The notes below the pieces were generated by a model. That model was not told the origin of the DNA, made no database searches, and worked only from the letters and a program-made list of their open reading frames with translations. The position numbers and the translations under genes are program-made. From Pseudomonas sp. 30_B (GTDB lineage: Bacteria > Pseudomonadota > Gammaproteobacteria > Pseudomonadales > Pseudomonadaceae), in the NCBI RefSeq assembly GCF_017491605.1, contig NZ_JAFGYY010000013.1, positions 1 to 64,000 of the forward strand: a stretch of DNA of 64,000 nt. Direction: 5' to 3'. This document shows positions 10,245 to 18,400 of this stretch, in pieces (the stretch's first letter is position 1; the number at the start of each line of letters is the position of its first letter).

Positions 10245-10325
10245 GCAGCCTGATATCCGGCAGGTCCCGGCCTCTCACCGGGCCCTGCCCCGCATGACCT
10301 TAACGCCCACGGTCGAGATCTCTCT

Positions 10326-11348
10326 ATGAATACGCTTATACGACGCCTGCTGCCTGGCGCCGCCCTGGCCGGACAGCCGTCCGCGAAAAGCTCCCGCAAA
10401 CAGGGCCAGTGGCCCTGGCATGCGCTGACCATCTTCCTGCTGATCGCGCTGGCCTATGGCCTCTGGTACTCGACCTCGCTGATCTCCTACGAGTGGCGCT
10501 GGAACCGCGTGCCGCAGTATTTCGCCTACCACGCCGAAGACACCCAGCGCGCCGCAGAGGCAGGCACCGTGGCGAAGATCGCCGACGACGGCGACCTCAC
10601 CCGCGTGACCCTCACCGGCGAGAACGGCAAGGAGCAGGTACTGAGCGTTGCTCGCGACAGCCTGCAGGTCAGCCAGGGCGATGACATCGCCGAAGGTGAC
10701 GCCGTCGGCGTGACGCGTCACTGGGCGGCCGGTCCCTTGTTCTGGGGGCTGTGGACCACCCTGTGGATCTCCTTCGTGTCCGGCGCCGTCGGCCTGCTGA
10801 TCGGCCTGTTCACCGGCCTCTGCCGCCTGTCGAACAACCCGACCCTGCGCGACCTGTCCACCGTCTACGTCGAACTGGTACGCGGCACGCCGCTGCTGGT
10901 ACAGATTTTCATCTTCTACTTCTTCATCGGCACCGTGCTGAACCTCTCCCGCGAGTTCGCCGGGGTAGCCGCGCTGGCACTGTTCACCGGCGCCTATGTG
11001 GGCGAGATCGTCCGCGCCGGCGTACAGTCCATCGCCCGCGGCCAGAACGAAGCCGCACGTTCGCTGGGCCTGAACGCCGCCCAGTCGATGCGCCACGTGA
11101 TCCTGCCGCAGGCCTTCAAACGCGTGCTGCCGCCGCTGGCCGGGCAGTTCATCAGCCTGGTCAAGGACACCTCGCTGGTTTCGGTGATCGCCATCACCGA
11201 GCTGACCAAGAGTGGCCGCGAGGCAATCACCACCTCGTTCTCCACCTTCGAAATCTGGTTCTGCGTTGCAGCGCTCTATCTGCTGATCAACCTGCCGCTG
11301 TCGCAGATCGCCAACAAGCTGGAGCGGAGGCTCGGGAAAAGTGATTGA
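10326..11348 (+). CDS. Amino acid ABC permease with an extra periplasmic domain
   Basis: A 340-residue membrane subunit of the HisM/GlnP class. Residues about 30-50 form a first helix. An insertion of about 80 residues follows, starting with the aromatic [11 protein letters not shown] and continuing with a beta-rich stretch ending near DAVGVTRHW. The usual permease core then begins ([10 protein letters not shown]). The coupling EAA loop reads [20 protein letters not shown]. Typical HisM/GlnP proteins are 220-250 residues and lack the insert. It is the only permease in this cluster, so the transporter is probably a homodimer. It overlaps the ATPase start by 8 bases. Confidence 0.85.
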   Translation: MNTLIRRLLPGAALAGQPSAKSSRKQGQWPWHALTIFLLIALAYGLWYSTSLISYEWRWNRVPQYFAYHAEDTQRAAEAGTVAKIADDGDLTRVTLTGENGKEQVLSVARDSLQVSQGDDIAEGDAVGVTRHWAAGPLFWGLWTTLWISFVSGAVGLLIGLFTGLCRLSNNPTLRDLSTVYVELVRGTPLLVQIFIFYFFIGTVLNLSREFAGVAALALFTGAYVGEIVRAGVQSIARGQNEAARSLGLNAAQSMRHVILPQAFKRVLPPLAGQFISLVKDTSLVSVIAITELTKSGREAITTSFSTFEIWFCVAALYLLINLPLSQIANKLERRLGKSD

Positions 11349-12075
11349 AGTCCGTGATCTGATCAAAACCTTCGACGCCCGTGGCCAACTGGTCCGTGCG
11401 GTCGACAACGTCGGCACCTCCGTGGCCAAGGGCGAAGTACTGGTGGTACTGGGGCCATCCGGCTCGGGCAAGTCCACCTTCCTGCGCTGCCTGAACGGCC
11501 TGGAGGAGCTGGACTCCGGCTCGATCGTCATCGACGGCGTCGACCTGGCCAACCCGAAGACCGACATCAACGCCTACCGTCGTGAGGTCGGCATGGTGTT
11601 CCAGCACTTCAACCTGTTCCCGCACATGACCGTGCTGGAAAACCTGTGCCTGGCCCAGAAGGTCGTGCGCAAGCGCGGCAAGGCCGAACGCGAGGAGAAG
11701 GCCAAGGCGCTGCTGGCCAAGGTCGGCATCGCCCAGAAGGCCAACGAGTACCCCTCGCGCCTTTCCGGCGGCCAGCAGCAGCGCGTGGCCATTGCTCGCG
11801 CGCTGTGCATGGAACCCAAGGTGATGCTGTTCGACGAACCCACCTCGGCGCTCGACCCGGAGATGGTCGGCGAGGTGTTGGACGTGATGAAGACCCTCGC
11901 CCAGGAAGGCATGACCATGGTCTGCGTGACCCACGAAATGGGCTTCGCCCGCGAAGTGGCTGATCGGGTGCTGTTCTTCGATCACGGCAAACTACTGGAA
12001 GACGCGCCGCCCGCGCAGTTCTTCGACCGACCGCGCGATCCGCGCGCGCAGGCGTTCCTCAAGCAGGTGCTTTGA
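11341..12075 (+). CDS. Amino acid ABC transporter ATP-binding protein
   Basis: The 244-residue cytoplasmic ATPase energises import. It has Walker [10 protein letters not shown], the Q-loop ([12 protein letters not shown]), the signature [15 protein letters not shown], Walker [14 protein letters not shown] and the H-loop [12 protein letters not shown], all as in HisP/GlnQ. A GTG start at 11341, overlapping the permease, is preceded by GGAGG 13 bases upstream and gives the standard N terminus. The overlap indicates translational coupling. An intrinsic terminator follows 22 bases after the stop. Confidence 0.92.
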   Translation: MIEVRDLIKTFDARGQLVRAVDNVGTSVAKGEVLVVLGPSGSGKSTFLRCLNGLEELDSGSIVIDGVDLANPKTDINAYRREVGMVFQHFNLFPHMTVLENLCLAQKVVRKRGKAEREEKAKALLAKVGIAQKANEYPSRLSGGQQQRVAIARALCMEPKVMLFDEPTSALDPEMVGEVLDVMKTLAQEGMTMVCVTHEMGFAREVADRVLFFDHGKLLEDAPPAQFFDRPRDPRAQAFLKQVL

Positions 12076-12096
12076 GGTCGGGAGCGTGTTGAAAGG

Positions 12097-12122
12097 AAAG
12101 CCGCCTTTGGGCGGCTTTTTTT
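12097..12122 (+). terminator. Intrinsic terminator of the hut ABC operon
   Basis: A 9-bp stem AAAGCCGCC / GGCGGCTTT with a TTTG loop runs into seven T residues. It directly follows the ATPase gene. Confidence 0.9.
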
Positions 12123-12154
12123 GTGCCTGCGCCAAGGGGGATGGACGAGCTCTC

Positions 12155-12301
12155 GTAGGAGCGGACCTTGTCCGCGAAGGCCCGCCGCCACCCCTACGTT
12201 GAAGGATGAATTCTTCCAGCGGGAGTGTGCGCAATGCGGGGTATTTACCTGTCAGCGGGAATTCCGTCGCGATGGATTTCGCGGACAAGGTCCGCTCCTA
12301 C
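12155..12301. repeat. REP inverted pair (family B)
   Basis: GTAGGAGCGGACCTTGTCCG at 12155 and its reverse complement ending at 12301 are 24-base arms around a spacer of about 100 bases that has no recognisable content. The unit differs from family A in the inner palindrome (GCGGAC / GTCCGC). Arrangement as an inverted pair is typical of REPIN elements. Confidence 0.8.
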
Positions 12302-12406
12302 GGAAGCAGCCATACGGGTGTAGGGCATATAGGTTCGACGCTGTTCGCCGCTTGACCATGGGACGCCGGGGTGAACGTCGGAATGGCAATGAGATGAGGC
12401 GCATCA

Positions 12407-12432
12407 GCGTACAACCGCGAACGGTTGTACGC
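12407..12432. other. Palindrome downstream of hutD
   Basis: A perfect 11-bp stem (GCGTACAACCG / CGGTTGTACGC) with a CGAA loop lies 13 bases after the hutD stop. There is no T-run. I take it as a 3' stabilising hairpin of hutCD mRNA or a small dispersed palindrome. Confidence 0.5.
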
Positions 12433-12444
12433 CCTGTCGGGGGC

Positions 12445-13035
12445 TTAACGGGGAAGCAGCTCGATCAGGCAGCAGGCGCCGCCCGCTTCAGCCCGCAGCT
12501 CGAACGCCGCGAGCTCCACATCGCCCTCGATGCGCAGGCAGTCATAGCGGCCCAGTTGCGCCCGCTCGGCGCCGTCCCGGCACAGTTCCAATCCTTGCGC
12601 CGCGCTGAACAGCAGCACGGTAGCGGCGGAGCTGAAGAAGCGCTGCGGCTGCTCCAGCGACAACCACTGCAGGCGGGCGCGATAACGCACCGGCGAATAG
12701 ATCAGGTTGAAATCGCGAATGGCCCCACCCAGCAGGCGGCAGTCCACCTCGCTGTCGCCGGAGAAGGCGAAGGCATCGAGCTGGCGCAGCGGCCGGGACG
12801 CCTGGCCATCGACCGTCAGTTGCATCCCCTCGCCTTCCAGCACCGTGATGACCCGCTGATAGCCGTTGAACGCTGAGAAGCCGCCGTCGGCGCCGACATC
12901 GGCAATCGACAGGCGCCAGCCGAAGCCGTCCAGGCCCGCCCCGTCGTCACGGGCAATCTCCAGCGTGCTGCCGGCACCATTCTTCCAGGGCATGCGCGGG
13001 TAGTCGGCTGCCTTGAAGTGTTGAATCTGCGTCAT
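12445..13035 (-). CDS. hutD: HutD family protein
   Basis: A 196-residue cytoplasmic cupin-like protein of the HutD/Ves family. The N terminus IQHFKAADYPRMPWKNGAG with the conserved MPWKNGxGxT motif, followed by WRLSIADVGADGGFS, is diagnostic. HutD is not an enzyme of the pathway; in P. fluorescens it is thought to limit the top level of hut expression, perhaps by binding formylglutamate or a related intermediate. The true start (13035) overlaps the hutC stop in ATGA, so the two are co-translated. A longer upstream frame is only overlap with hutC. Confidence 0.9.
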   Translation of the reverse strand: MTQIQHFKAADYPRMPWKNGAGSTLEIARDDGAGLDGFGWRLSIADVGADGGFSAFNGYQRVITVLEGEGMQLTVDGQASRPLRQLDAFAFSGDSEVDCRLLGGAIRDFNLIYSPVRYRARLQWLSLEQPQRFFSSAATVLLFSAAQGLELCRDGAERAQLGRYDCLRIEGDVELAAFELRAEAGGACCLIELLPR

Positions 13036-13784
13036 GAACTGAAGCGCCCCTCCAGGCGATGGCGCGAGCCCGGATGGATCAGGCGCGCGGAAGTAACGGC
13101 CTGGTTGCCGGACCAGGTCCGCCGGCGAATCAGCAGGCACGGTTCGTTGTGCTCGATCTGCAGCAGGCGGCACTCCTCCGCCTCGGCCAGCACCGCCTCG
13201 ACCACGTGCTCGCCCTCGGTCAACGGGGCGACGCGGGAGAGATAGGCGTAGGGCGTCTGGACGGTGAAGTCCTGCTTGAGGTACTCCGGCGCCACCGCCG
13301 CATTCACGTAGCGATCTTCCAGCTGGATCGGCACCCCGTTCTCGTAATGCACGATCAGCGAATGGAACACCCGCTGGCCGCTGCGCAGATCGAGGGCCAG
13401 CGCCCGCTCGGAGTTGGCCAGTTCCTCGGCCAGGCGAATCACCTTGCAGTGATGACGATGCCCCCGCGCGGCGATCTCATCGGCGATGTTGTTCACCGAG
13501 AACAGCGCGGAACGCCCCTTCGGCTCGGCGACGAAGGTCCCCACACCCTGCATACGCAGCAGCAGCCCTTCGGCGGTGAGCTCGCGCAGGGCGCGGTTGA
13601 TGGTCATGCGACTGAAACCCAGCTCCTCGACCAGCTCGCTTTCCGACGGGACACGGTGGTGCGCAGGCCAGGTTCCGCTCTGGATCTGCTGGACGATCAT
13701 CTGCTTGACCTGGGCATACAGCGGCGCAGGCGTATCGCTGAGCTGGGCCGCCAGCGACGAGGACCTCGACGGCGTTTTGATCAC
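13032..13784 (-). CDS. hutC: HutC, GntR-type repressor of histidine utilisation genes
   Basis: A 250-residue regulator with an N-terminal winged helix (PLYAQVKQMIV through RVPSESELVEELGFSRMTINRALREL) and a C-terminal UTRA ligand domain (from about residue 95, ending RLIHPGSRHRLEGRFS). It represses hut promoters and is released by urocanate. I choose the GTG at 13784 because AAGGAGAATCACC precedes it; an ATG 18 bases upstream contains this ribosome site itself. Its own promoter region carries a HutC operator, so it is probably self-regulated. Confidence 0.93.
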   Translation of the reverse strand: MIKTPSRSSSLAAQLSDTPAPLYAQVKQMIVQQIQSGTWPAHHRVPSESELVEELGFSRMTINRALRELTAEGLLLRMQGVGTFVAEPKGRSALFSVNNIADEIAARGHRHHCKVIRLAEELANSERALALDLRSGQRVFHSLIVHYENGVPIQLEDRYVNAAVAPEYLKQDFTVQTPYAYLSRVAPLTEGEHVVEAVLAEAEECRLLQIEHNEPCLLIRRRTWSGNQAVTSARLIHPGSRHRLEGRFSS

Positions 13785-13835
13785 GGTGATTCTCCTTGTC
13801 ATCTGCGAAAGCAGTTTACGCTCGATGCAAACACA

Positions 13836-13851
13836 TGTATATGTATATACA
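13836..13851. promoter_or_regulatory. Candidate HutC operator between hutC and hutF
   Basis: An exact TGTATATACA (13842-13851) is preceded by an overlapping half site TGTATATGTA (13836-13845), giving ATGTATATGTATATACA. A possible sigma-70 promoter for hutF, TTTACG (13815) with TATATG 17 bases later (13838), would be fully covered. The 97-base divergent gap thus can control hutCD and hutF together. Confidence 0.72.
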
Positions 13852-13881
13852 AATAAATATGAGTTACACAGGTAACAAATC

Positions 13882-15246
13882 ATGCCCGCTTTGATTGCAC
13901 CCTGCGCATTGCTGCCCGAGGGTTGGGCCTACGACGTGCGCCTGGATATTTCCGCTTCGGGCGTCCTGGAGAAAATCTCCATCGGCGGTTCCAGCGAAGG
14001 CGCCGAACGCCTGCGCGGCCCGGTGCTGGCCGGCATGCCGAACCTTCACTCGCACGCCTTCCAGCGGGCCATGGCGGGCCTGGCGGAAGTCGCCGGCAAC
14101 CCCAACGACAGCTTCTGGACCTGGCGCGACCTGATGTACCGCCTGGTCGGCCGCCTGTCGCCCGAGCAGGTCGGGGTCATCGCCCGCCAACTCTACATCG
14201 AGATGCTCAAGGCCGGTTACACCGGTGTCGCCGAATTCCATTACGTGCACCACGACGTCGACGGCAAGCCCTACGCCAACCCGGCTGAGCTGGCCCTGCG
14301 CGTCAGCCAGGCGGCGCGCGATGCCGGCATCGGCCTGACCCTGCTGCCGGTGCTCTACTCCCACGCCGGCTTCGGCGGCCAGGCGCCGAGCGAAGGCCAG
14401 CGCCGCTTCATCAACAGCACCGAAGGCTACCTGAAGCTGATCGACGGCCTGCGCGCGCACCTGGCGACCCAGCCGCAGCAGAGCCTCGGCCTGTGCTTCC
14501 ACTCCCTGCGCGCGGTCACCCCGCAGCAGATCGCCGAAGTGCTTGGCGCCGATTCCATCGGCTGCCCGGTGCACATCCACATCGCCGAGCAGCAGAAGGA
14601 AGTCGACGACTGCCTGGCCTGGAGCGGCCGTCGCCCCTTGCAGTGGTTGTACGAGAACGTCGATGTGAACGAGCGCTGGTGTCTGGTCCACGCCACCCAC
14701 GCCGAGGCCGACGAAGTGACCTCGATGGCTCGCAGCGGCGCCGTGGCCGGCCTGTGCCTGACCACCGAGGCGAACCTGGGCGACGGCATCTTCCCGGCGG
14801 TGGACTACCTCGCCCAGGGCGGCCGCTACGGCATCGGTTCGGACAGCCACGTGTCCCTGAGCGTGGTCGAGGAACTGCGCTGGATGGAATACGGCCAGCG
14901 CCTGCGCGACCAGCGCCGCAACCGCCTGTACGGCGCCAACCAGCCCATGGTCGGCCGCACCCTGTTCGACGGCGCCCTCGCCGGCGGTGCCCAGGCCCTA
15001 GGCCAGCCCACGGGCGCACTGGCCGTCGGTAAACGCGCCGACCTGCTGGTGCTCGATGGCAGCGATCCGTACCTGCAGACCGCCAGCGGCGACGCGATCC
15101 TCAACCGCTGGCTGTTCGCCGGTGGCGACCGCCAGGTGCGCGACGTGATGGTCGCCGGCCAGTGGCGGGTACGCGACGGCAAGCATGCACTGGAAGAACA
15201 GAGCGCCCGCGAGTTCACCGACGTGCTGCATGAGCTGCTGAACTGA
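13882..15246 (+). CDS. hutF: Formimidoylglutamate deiminase
   Basis: Converts N-formimidoyl-L-glutamate to N-formyl-L-glutamate plus ammonia. Its presence with hutG defines the five-step histidine route used by Pseudomonas. The 454-residue amidohydrolase has the zinc HxH in MPNLHSHAFQRAMAG, further metal or catalytic His in HIHIAEQQKEV and HATHAEADE, and the Asp of GIGSDSHVSLS. Start at 13882 follows a weak CAGGTAACAAATC. It is transcribed divergently from hutC and ends before REP repeats and a bidirectional terminator. Confidence 0.95.
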   Translation: MPALIAPCALLPEGWAYDVRLDISASGVLEKISIGGSSEGAERLRGPVLAGMPNLHSHAFQRAMAGLAEVAGNPNDSFWTWRDLMYRLVGRLSPEQVGVIARQLYIEMLKAGYTGVAEFHYVHHDVDGKPYANPAELALRVSQAARDAGIGLTLLPVLYSHAGFGGQAPSEGQRRFINSTEGYLKLIDGLRAHLATQPQQSLGLCFHSLRAVTPQQIAEVLGADSIGCPVHIHIAEQQKEVDDCLAWSGRRPLQWLYENVDVNERWCLVHATHAEADEVTSMARSGAVAGLCLTTEANLGDGIFPAVDYLAQGGRYGIGSDSHVSLSVVEELRWMEYGQRLRDQRRNRLYGANQPMVGRTLFDGALAGGAQALGQPTGALAVGKRADLLVLDGSDPYLQTASGDAILNRWLFAGGDRQVRDVMVAGQWRVRDGKHALEEQSAREFTDVLHELLN

Positions 15247-15267
15247 TCTGCGCGTAGCCGGCTTTTG

Positions 15268-15377
15268 TTCGCGAGCAAGCTCGCTCCTACGAAGAGCGCT
15301 CCGGCGTACGTGTAGGAGCGAGCTTGCTCGCGAACCGCACGGCACCGGGGCAATCACGGACAAAGTCCGCTCCTGCG
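15268..15377. repeat. REP pair (family A, reversed order) plus degenerate family B unit
   Basis: Here the order is inverted relative to most other copies: the arm ending GCTCGCTCCTAC comes first (15268-15290) and GTAGGAGCGAGCTTGC second (15312-15334). A decayed family B arm, TCACGGACAAAGTCCGCTCC, follows at 15354-15377. Confidence 0.8.
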
Positions 15378-15390
15378 CTTTTCCGCCCCC

Positions 15391-15422
15391 AATAAAAAAC
15401 GCCCCGCGGGGCGTTTTTTATT
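15391..15422. terminator. Bidirectional intrinsic terminator between hutF and the lipoprotein gene
   Basis: A perfect 32-base palindrome, AATAAAAAACGCCCCG joined to its reverse complement. The GC stem is flanked by A-run and T-run, so it can end transcription from both convergent genes. Confidence 0.9.
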
Positions 15423-15472
15423 GGAATGCGAAAGCAGTGTCGCATCCGACCCTGGCGCCAGCTCCCGCCGGC

Positions 15473-15727
15473 TTACTTCAGACCCTGGGCGGAGAACAGC
15501 AGCACCTTGTCACCGGCGTACTGGATGCTGATGAAGGCCTTGTCATCACCCCAGGTGCAGCTGGAAACGCCCAGCGCGCCGGAGCATTCGGTCGGCTTGC
15601 CGAGCAGGCTCTCGACCTCGGCCTTGGTCATGCCGGTTTTGATCTTGGAATAGTTATCCTGGTTGATCTTGCTGCAGGCAGCCAGGACGACACAGAACGC
15701 GACGAGCGCAAGGCGGCGGAAGGACAT
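15473..15727 (-). CDS. Small lipoprotein with DUF3862 (BamE-like) fold
   Basis: An 84-residue precursor. A short signal ends in the lipobox LAAC (MSFRRLALVAFCVVLAACS), so Cys at about position 19 should be lipidated and the protein placed in the envelope. The mature part has the motif YSKIKTGMTKAEVESLLGKP, typical of the SmpA/OmlA-like alpha-beta fold found in BamE and DUF3862 proteins. The second ATG is preferred because GGAG is spaced 7 bases before it. Function is unknown; stability or assembly of envelope complexes is only a guess from the fold. Confidence 0.8.
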   Translation of the reverse strand: MSFRRLALVAFCVVLAACSKINQDNYSKIKTGMTKAEVESLLGKPTECSGALGVSSCTWGDDKAFISIQYAGDKVLLFSAQGLK

Positions 15728-15800
15728 CGACAACTCCATTGTTTGGGGGACATGCCAACAAGCTTGGCACAGGGCGACCGGATCGGCCGCCGTGTTGGAG

Positions 15801-16409
15801 TCAGAAACGCGAGCCGGGTTCCCTGAGGAACTGCGTTTCCTCGGCGCTGCAGGGACGGCCGAGGATGGCGTTGCGATGCGGGAAGCGACCGAAGCGGGCG
15901 ATCACCGCCTGATGCTTGCGCGCATAGGCGAGATAGCCGGCGAACAGGACCTTCTCGCTGTCGCTGGCTTCGGCCTGCAGCGCCTCGTACAGGCGCACCG
16001 CCTCGTCCTGGCTGGCCAGATCCTCGGCGTGCTCCAGCACGATGTAGACGAACACCCGCTCGATACGCGGCAGCTTGCGATCCAGCCCCGCCTCCAGACC
16101 CCGGCGCACCAGTTGCTGGGCGCGGGCGTCGCCGGCATAGGCGCGCGGGCTGTCGCGGAAGATCATGCGCGGCAGCTGGTCGAGCAGCAGGATCAGCGCC
16201 AGCCAACCCTGCGGCTCCTCGGCCCAGTCCTCCAGGCCGCCGTCCAGGGCCTGGCGCACCAGGCCGCCGAAACGGTTCTCGGAGTCCATGTCCTGGCAGG
16301 CGCTTTTGCCGAACCACAGCGCATTACGCTGCTCGGACACCTCGACGGCGTCCAGCGAGCTGCCGAACCACCAGTCCAGCAGTGCCTGCCAGTGAGCCCC
16401 TGCGGCCAT
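15801..16409 (-). CDS. DUF924 family protein
   Basis: A 202-residue soluble, mostly helical protein. WQALLDWWFG at the N terminus, WLALILLLDQLPRMIFRDSPRAYAGD in the centre and FPHRNAILGR near the C terminus are the family hallmarks. The central segment with RNMFR-like residues is the most conserved part. The biochemical role is not known. Its start codon shares one base with the fbp stop (TGATG), so it is translated with fbp and may be part of the same operon. Confidence 0.85.
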   Translation of the reverse strand: MAAGAHWQALLDWWFGSSLDAVEVSEQRNALWFGKSACQDMDSENRFGGLVRQALDGGLEDWAEEPQGWLALILLLDQLPRMIFRDSPRAYAGDARAQQLVRRGLEAGLDRKLPRIERVFVYIVLEHAEDLASQDEAVRLYEALQAEASDSEKVLFAGYLAYARKHQAVIARFGRFPHRNAILGRPCSAEETQFLREPGSRF

Positions 16410-17422
16410 CAGCCTTCCTTGTGGTAGGCGGTGGCGCGCTCGACTTCTTCCTTGGAACCCAGGAACACGGCGACGCGCTGGTGCAGGTTCTCCGGCTGGA
16501 TCTCGAGGATGCGCTGGTGGCCGTTGGTGGCGGCGCCGCCGGCCTGCTCGATGATGAAGGACATCGGGTTGGCTTCGTACATCAGGCGCAACTTGCCGGG
16601 CTTCTCCGGCTCGCGGGAGTCACGCGGGTACATGAACACGCCGCCGCGGGTCAGGATGCGGTGCACGTCGGCCACCATGGAGGCGATCCAGCGCATGTTG
16701 TAGTTCTTGCCCAGCGGGCCTTCCTTGCCGGCCAGCAGCTCGCTGACATAGCGCTTCACCGGGGCTTCCCAGTGACGCTCGTTGGACATGTTGATGGCGA
16801 ACTCGGCGGTGCTGGTCGGAACGGTGATGTTCTCGTGGGTCAGCACAAAGCTGCCCAGCTCGCGGTCCAGGGTGAAGCCCTTGACGCCGTTGCCCAGGGT
16901 CAGGATCAGCATGGTCTGCGGGCCATAGATGGCGTAGCCGGCGGCAACCTGGGTGGTACCCGGCTGGAGGAAGGCTTCCTCACGCAGGCTGTCGTTCTGG
17001 CTCAGGTATTCATGCGGGCAGCGCAGCACGGAGAAGATGGTGCCGACCGAGACGTTGACGTCGATGTTGGAGGAGCCGTCCAGCGGATCGAAGACCAGCA
17101 GGTAGGCACCCTTCGGGTACTTGCCGGGGATCTGGTAGGGATGGTCCATTTCCTCGGAGGCCATGCCGGCCAGGTTGCCGGCCCACTCGTTGGCTTCCAG
17201 CAGGATTTCGTTGGAAATCACGTCCAGCTTCTTCTGCACTTCGCCCTGCACGTTCTCGGTGCCCATGCTGCCCAGTACGCCGCCGAGGGCGCCCTTGGAC
17301 ACGGCATGGCTGATTTCCTTGCAGGCGCGCGCCACCACCTCGACGAGGAAGCGCAGGTCGGCCGGGGTGTTGTGACTGCGGGTCTGCTCGATCAGATAGC
17401 GGCTCAGGGTAACGCGGGACAT
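16409..17422 (-). CDS. fbp: Fructose-1,6-bisphosphatase class I
   Basis: Removes the 1-phosphate from fructose 1,6-bisphosphate, the committed gluconeogenic step needed when cells grow on amino acids or organic acids. The 337-residue protein has the metal and substrate motif [12 protein letters not shown], the [14 protein letters not shown] segment, and GGVFMYP plus [13 protein letters not shown] near the C terminus. GGAGCCTTTC precedes the ATG at 17422. It is followed without a gap by the DUF924 gene. Confidence 0.95.
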   Translation of the reverse strand: MSRVTLSRYLIEQTRSHNTPADLRFLVEVVARACKEISHAVSKGALGGVLGSMGTENVQGEVQKKLDVISNEILLEANEWAGNLAGMASEEMDHPYQIPGKYPKGAYLLVFDPLDGSSNIDVNVSVGTIFSVLRCPHEYLSQNDSLREEAFLQPGTTQVAAGYAIYGPQTMLILTLGNGVKGFTLDRELGSFVLTHENITVPTSTAEFAINMSNERHWEAPVKRYVSELLAGKEGPLGKNYNMRWIASMVADVHRILTRGGVFMYPRDSREPEKPGKLRLMYEANPMSFIIEQAGGAATNGHQRILEIQPENLHQRVAVFLGSKEEVERATAYHKEG

Positions 17423-17475
17423 GAAAGGCTCCAGGGGAGAAGGGGAAAATCAGGGCGCATTCTAGCGTGGAATCG

Positions 17476-17506
17476 GGCGCGACGCCTCCTGCGAGGTGGT
17501 CGCGCC
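17476..17506. other. Stem-loop between gloA and fbp
   Basis: GGCGCGAC and GTCGCGCC form an 8-bp stem around a 15-base loop upstream of fbp. There is no T-run, so termination after gloA is uncertain. Confidence 0.3.
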
Positions 17507-17565
17507 GAATGCTTGGAACCCGCCAGCCATGGGCAGTTCCCCGGCCCGAAGCCCAGCTGCGGCCT

Positions 17566-18096
17566 TCAGCCGCGTCCCAGCTCGCCGTTGAGCGAGGCCT
17601 GGACGATCTCGACCCAGTAACCATCGGGGTCGGCGATGAAGGCGACGTTCTTCATGCCCCGCGCGAGTGGCTTGACGAACGGTACGCCGAGGGCCTCGAA
17701 GCGCGCGCAGGCGGCGTGGATATCCGGCACCGAGAAGCAGATGTGGCCGAAGCCGCGCGGCTCGCCGTTGCCGTTGTGGTACTGGCTGTCGTCGGACTCG
17801 GTGCCCCAGTTGTGGGTCAGCTCCAGCACCGACTCGCGGCCGAAGGTGTAGCGCTGGCGCTCGCCGGTGTCGCCGGGCACCGCGTGCCCCTTGGTATGGG
17901 CGAGGAAGTACAGGGAGAAGCGGCCTTCCTCGAAGTCCAGTCGGCGCAACAGGCGCATGCCCAGCACGCGGGTGTAGAAATCCAGCGACGGCTCCGGGTT
18001 CTTCACCCGCAGCATGGTGTGGTTGAACACGTAGTCCTGGGTGACGGCGTCCGGCTCGGCGCAGACGCCGGGTTGCAGTTCGGTGGTGAAGGTCAT
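17566..18096 (-). CDS. gloA: Lactoylglutathione lyase (glyoxalase I)
   Basis: Isomerises the hemithioacetal of methylglyoxal and glutathione to S-lactoylglutathione. The 176-residue form is the longer, zinc-type glyoxalase I, which fits P. aeruginosa GloA3. All four metal ligands are visible: His26 (VFNHTMLRVKN), Glu in VLELTHNWG, His in GFGHICFSV and Glu in YWVEIVQ. The start at 18096 is preceded by GAGGACCCGCC; a longer upstream frame has no ribosome site. Confidence 0.93.
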   Translation of the reverse strand: MTFTTELQPGVCAEPDAVTQDYVFNHTMLRVKNPEPSLDFYTRVLGMRLLRRLDFEEGRFSLYFLAHTKGHAVPGDTGERQRYTFGRESVLELTHNWGTESDDSQYHNGNGEPRGFGHICFSVPDIHAACARFEALGVPFVKPLARGMKNVAFIADPDGYWVEIVQASLNGELGRG

Positions 18097-18203
18097 GGCG
18101 GGTCCTCGAAAAACGGACCGGCAGTCTAGCGGCGGGCAGAACGGGCGGGGTAACAGCGGGTTATTACGGCGGAGAGCCGGAGATTGGTGCGGGAACAGGA
18201 ACC

Positions 18204-18362
18204 CCCTCACCCCTGCCCTCTCCCAGAGGGAGAGGGAGTAGTCCGGAGCGAGATCCAACTTCCGAAGCCATCCTTCAAGAACAGTCGAAGCGAAGCCGCG
18301 TACACGCTATCCAAGCACTCCGATCAGCCCCCTCTCCCTCTGGGAGAGGGTTGGGGTGAGGG
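18204..18362. repeat. Inverted repeat with CCCTCACCCC / CCCTCTCCC modules
   Basis: The left arm reads CCCTCACCCCTGCCCTCTCCC and then its local complement GGGAGAGGG; the right arm is the mirror, ending GAGAGGGTTGGGGTGAGGG. Arms are about 33 bases, 93 bases apart. This type of palindrome is common between genes in gamma-proteobacteria. It fills the gap between gloA and estA, in which I see no gene. Confidence 0.75.
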
Positions 18363-18400
18363 CAACGCCTGGCACCAGACCTTGCCCATCTCCGCACCGA

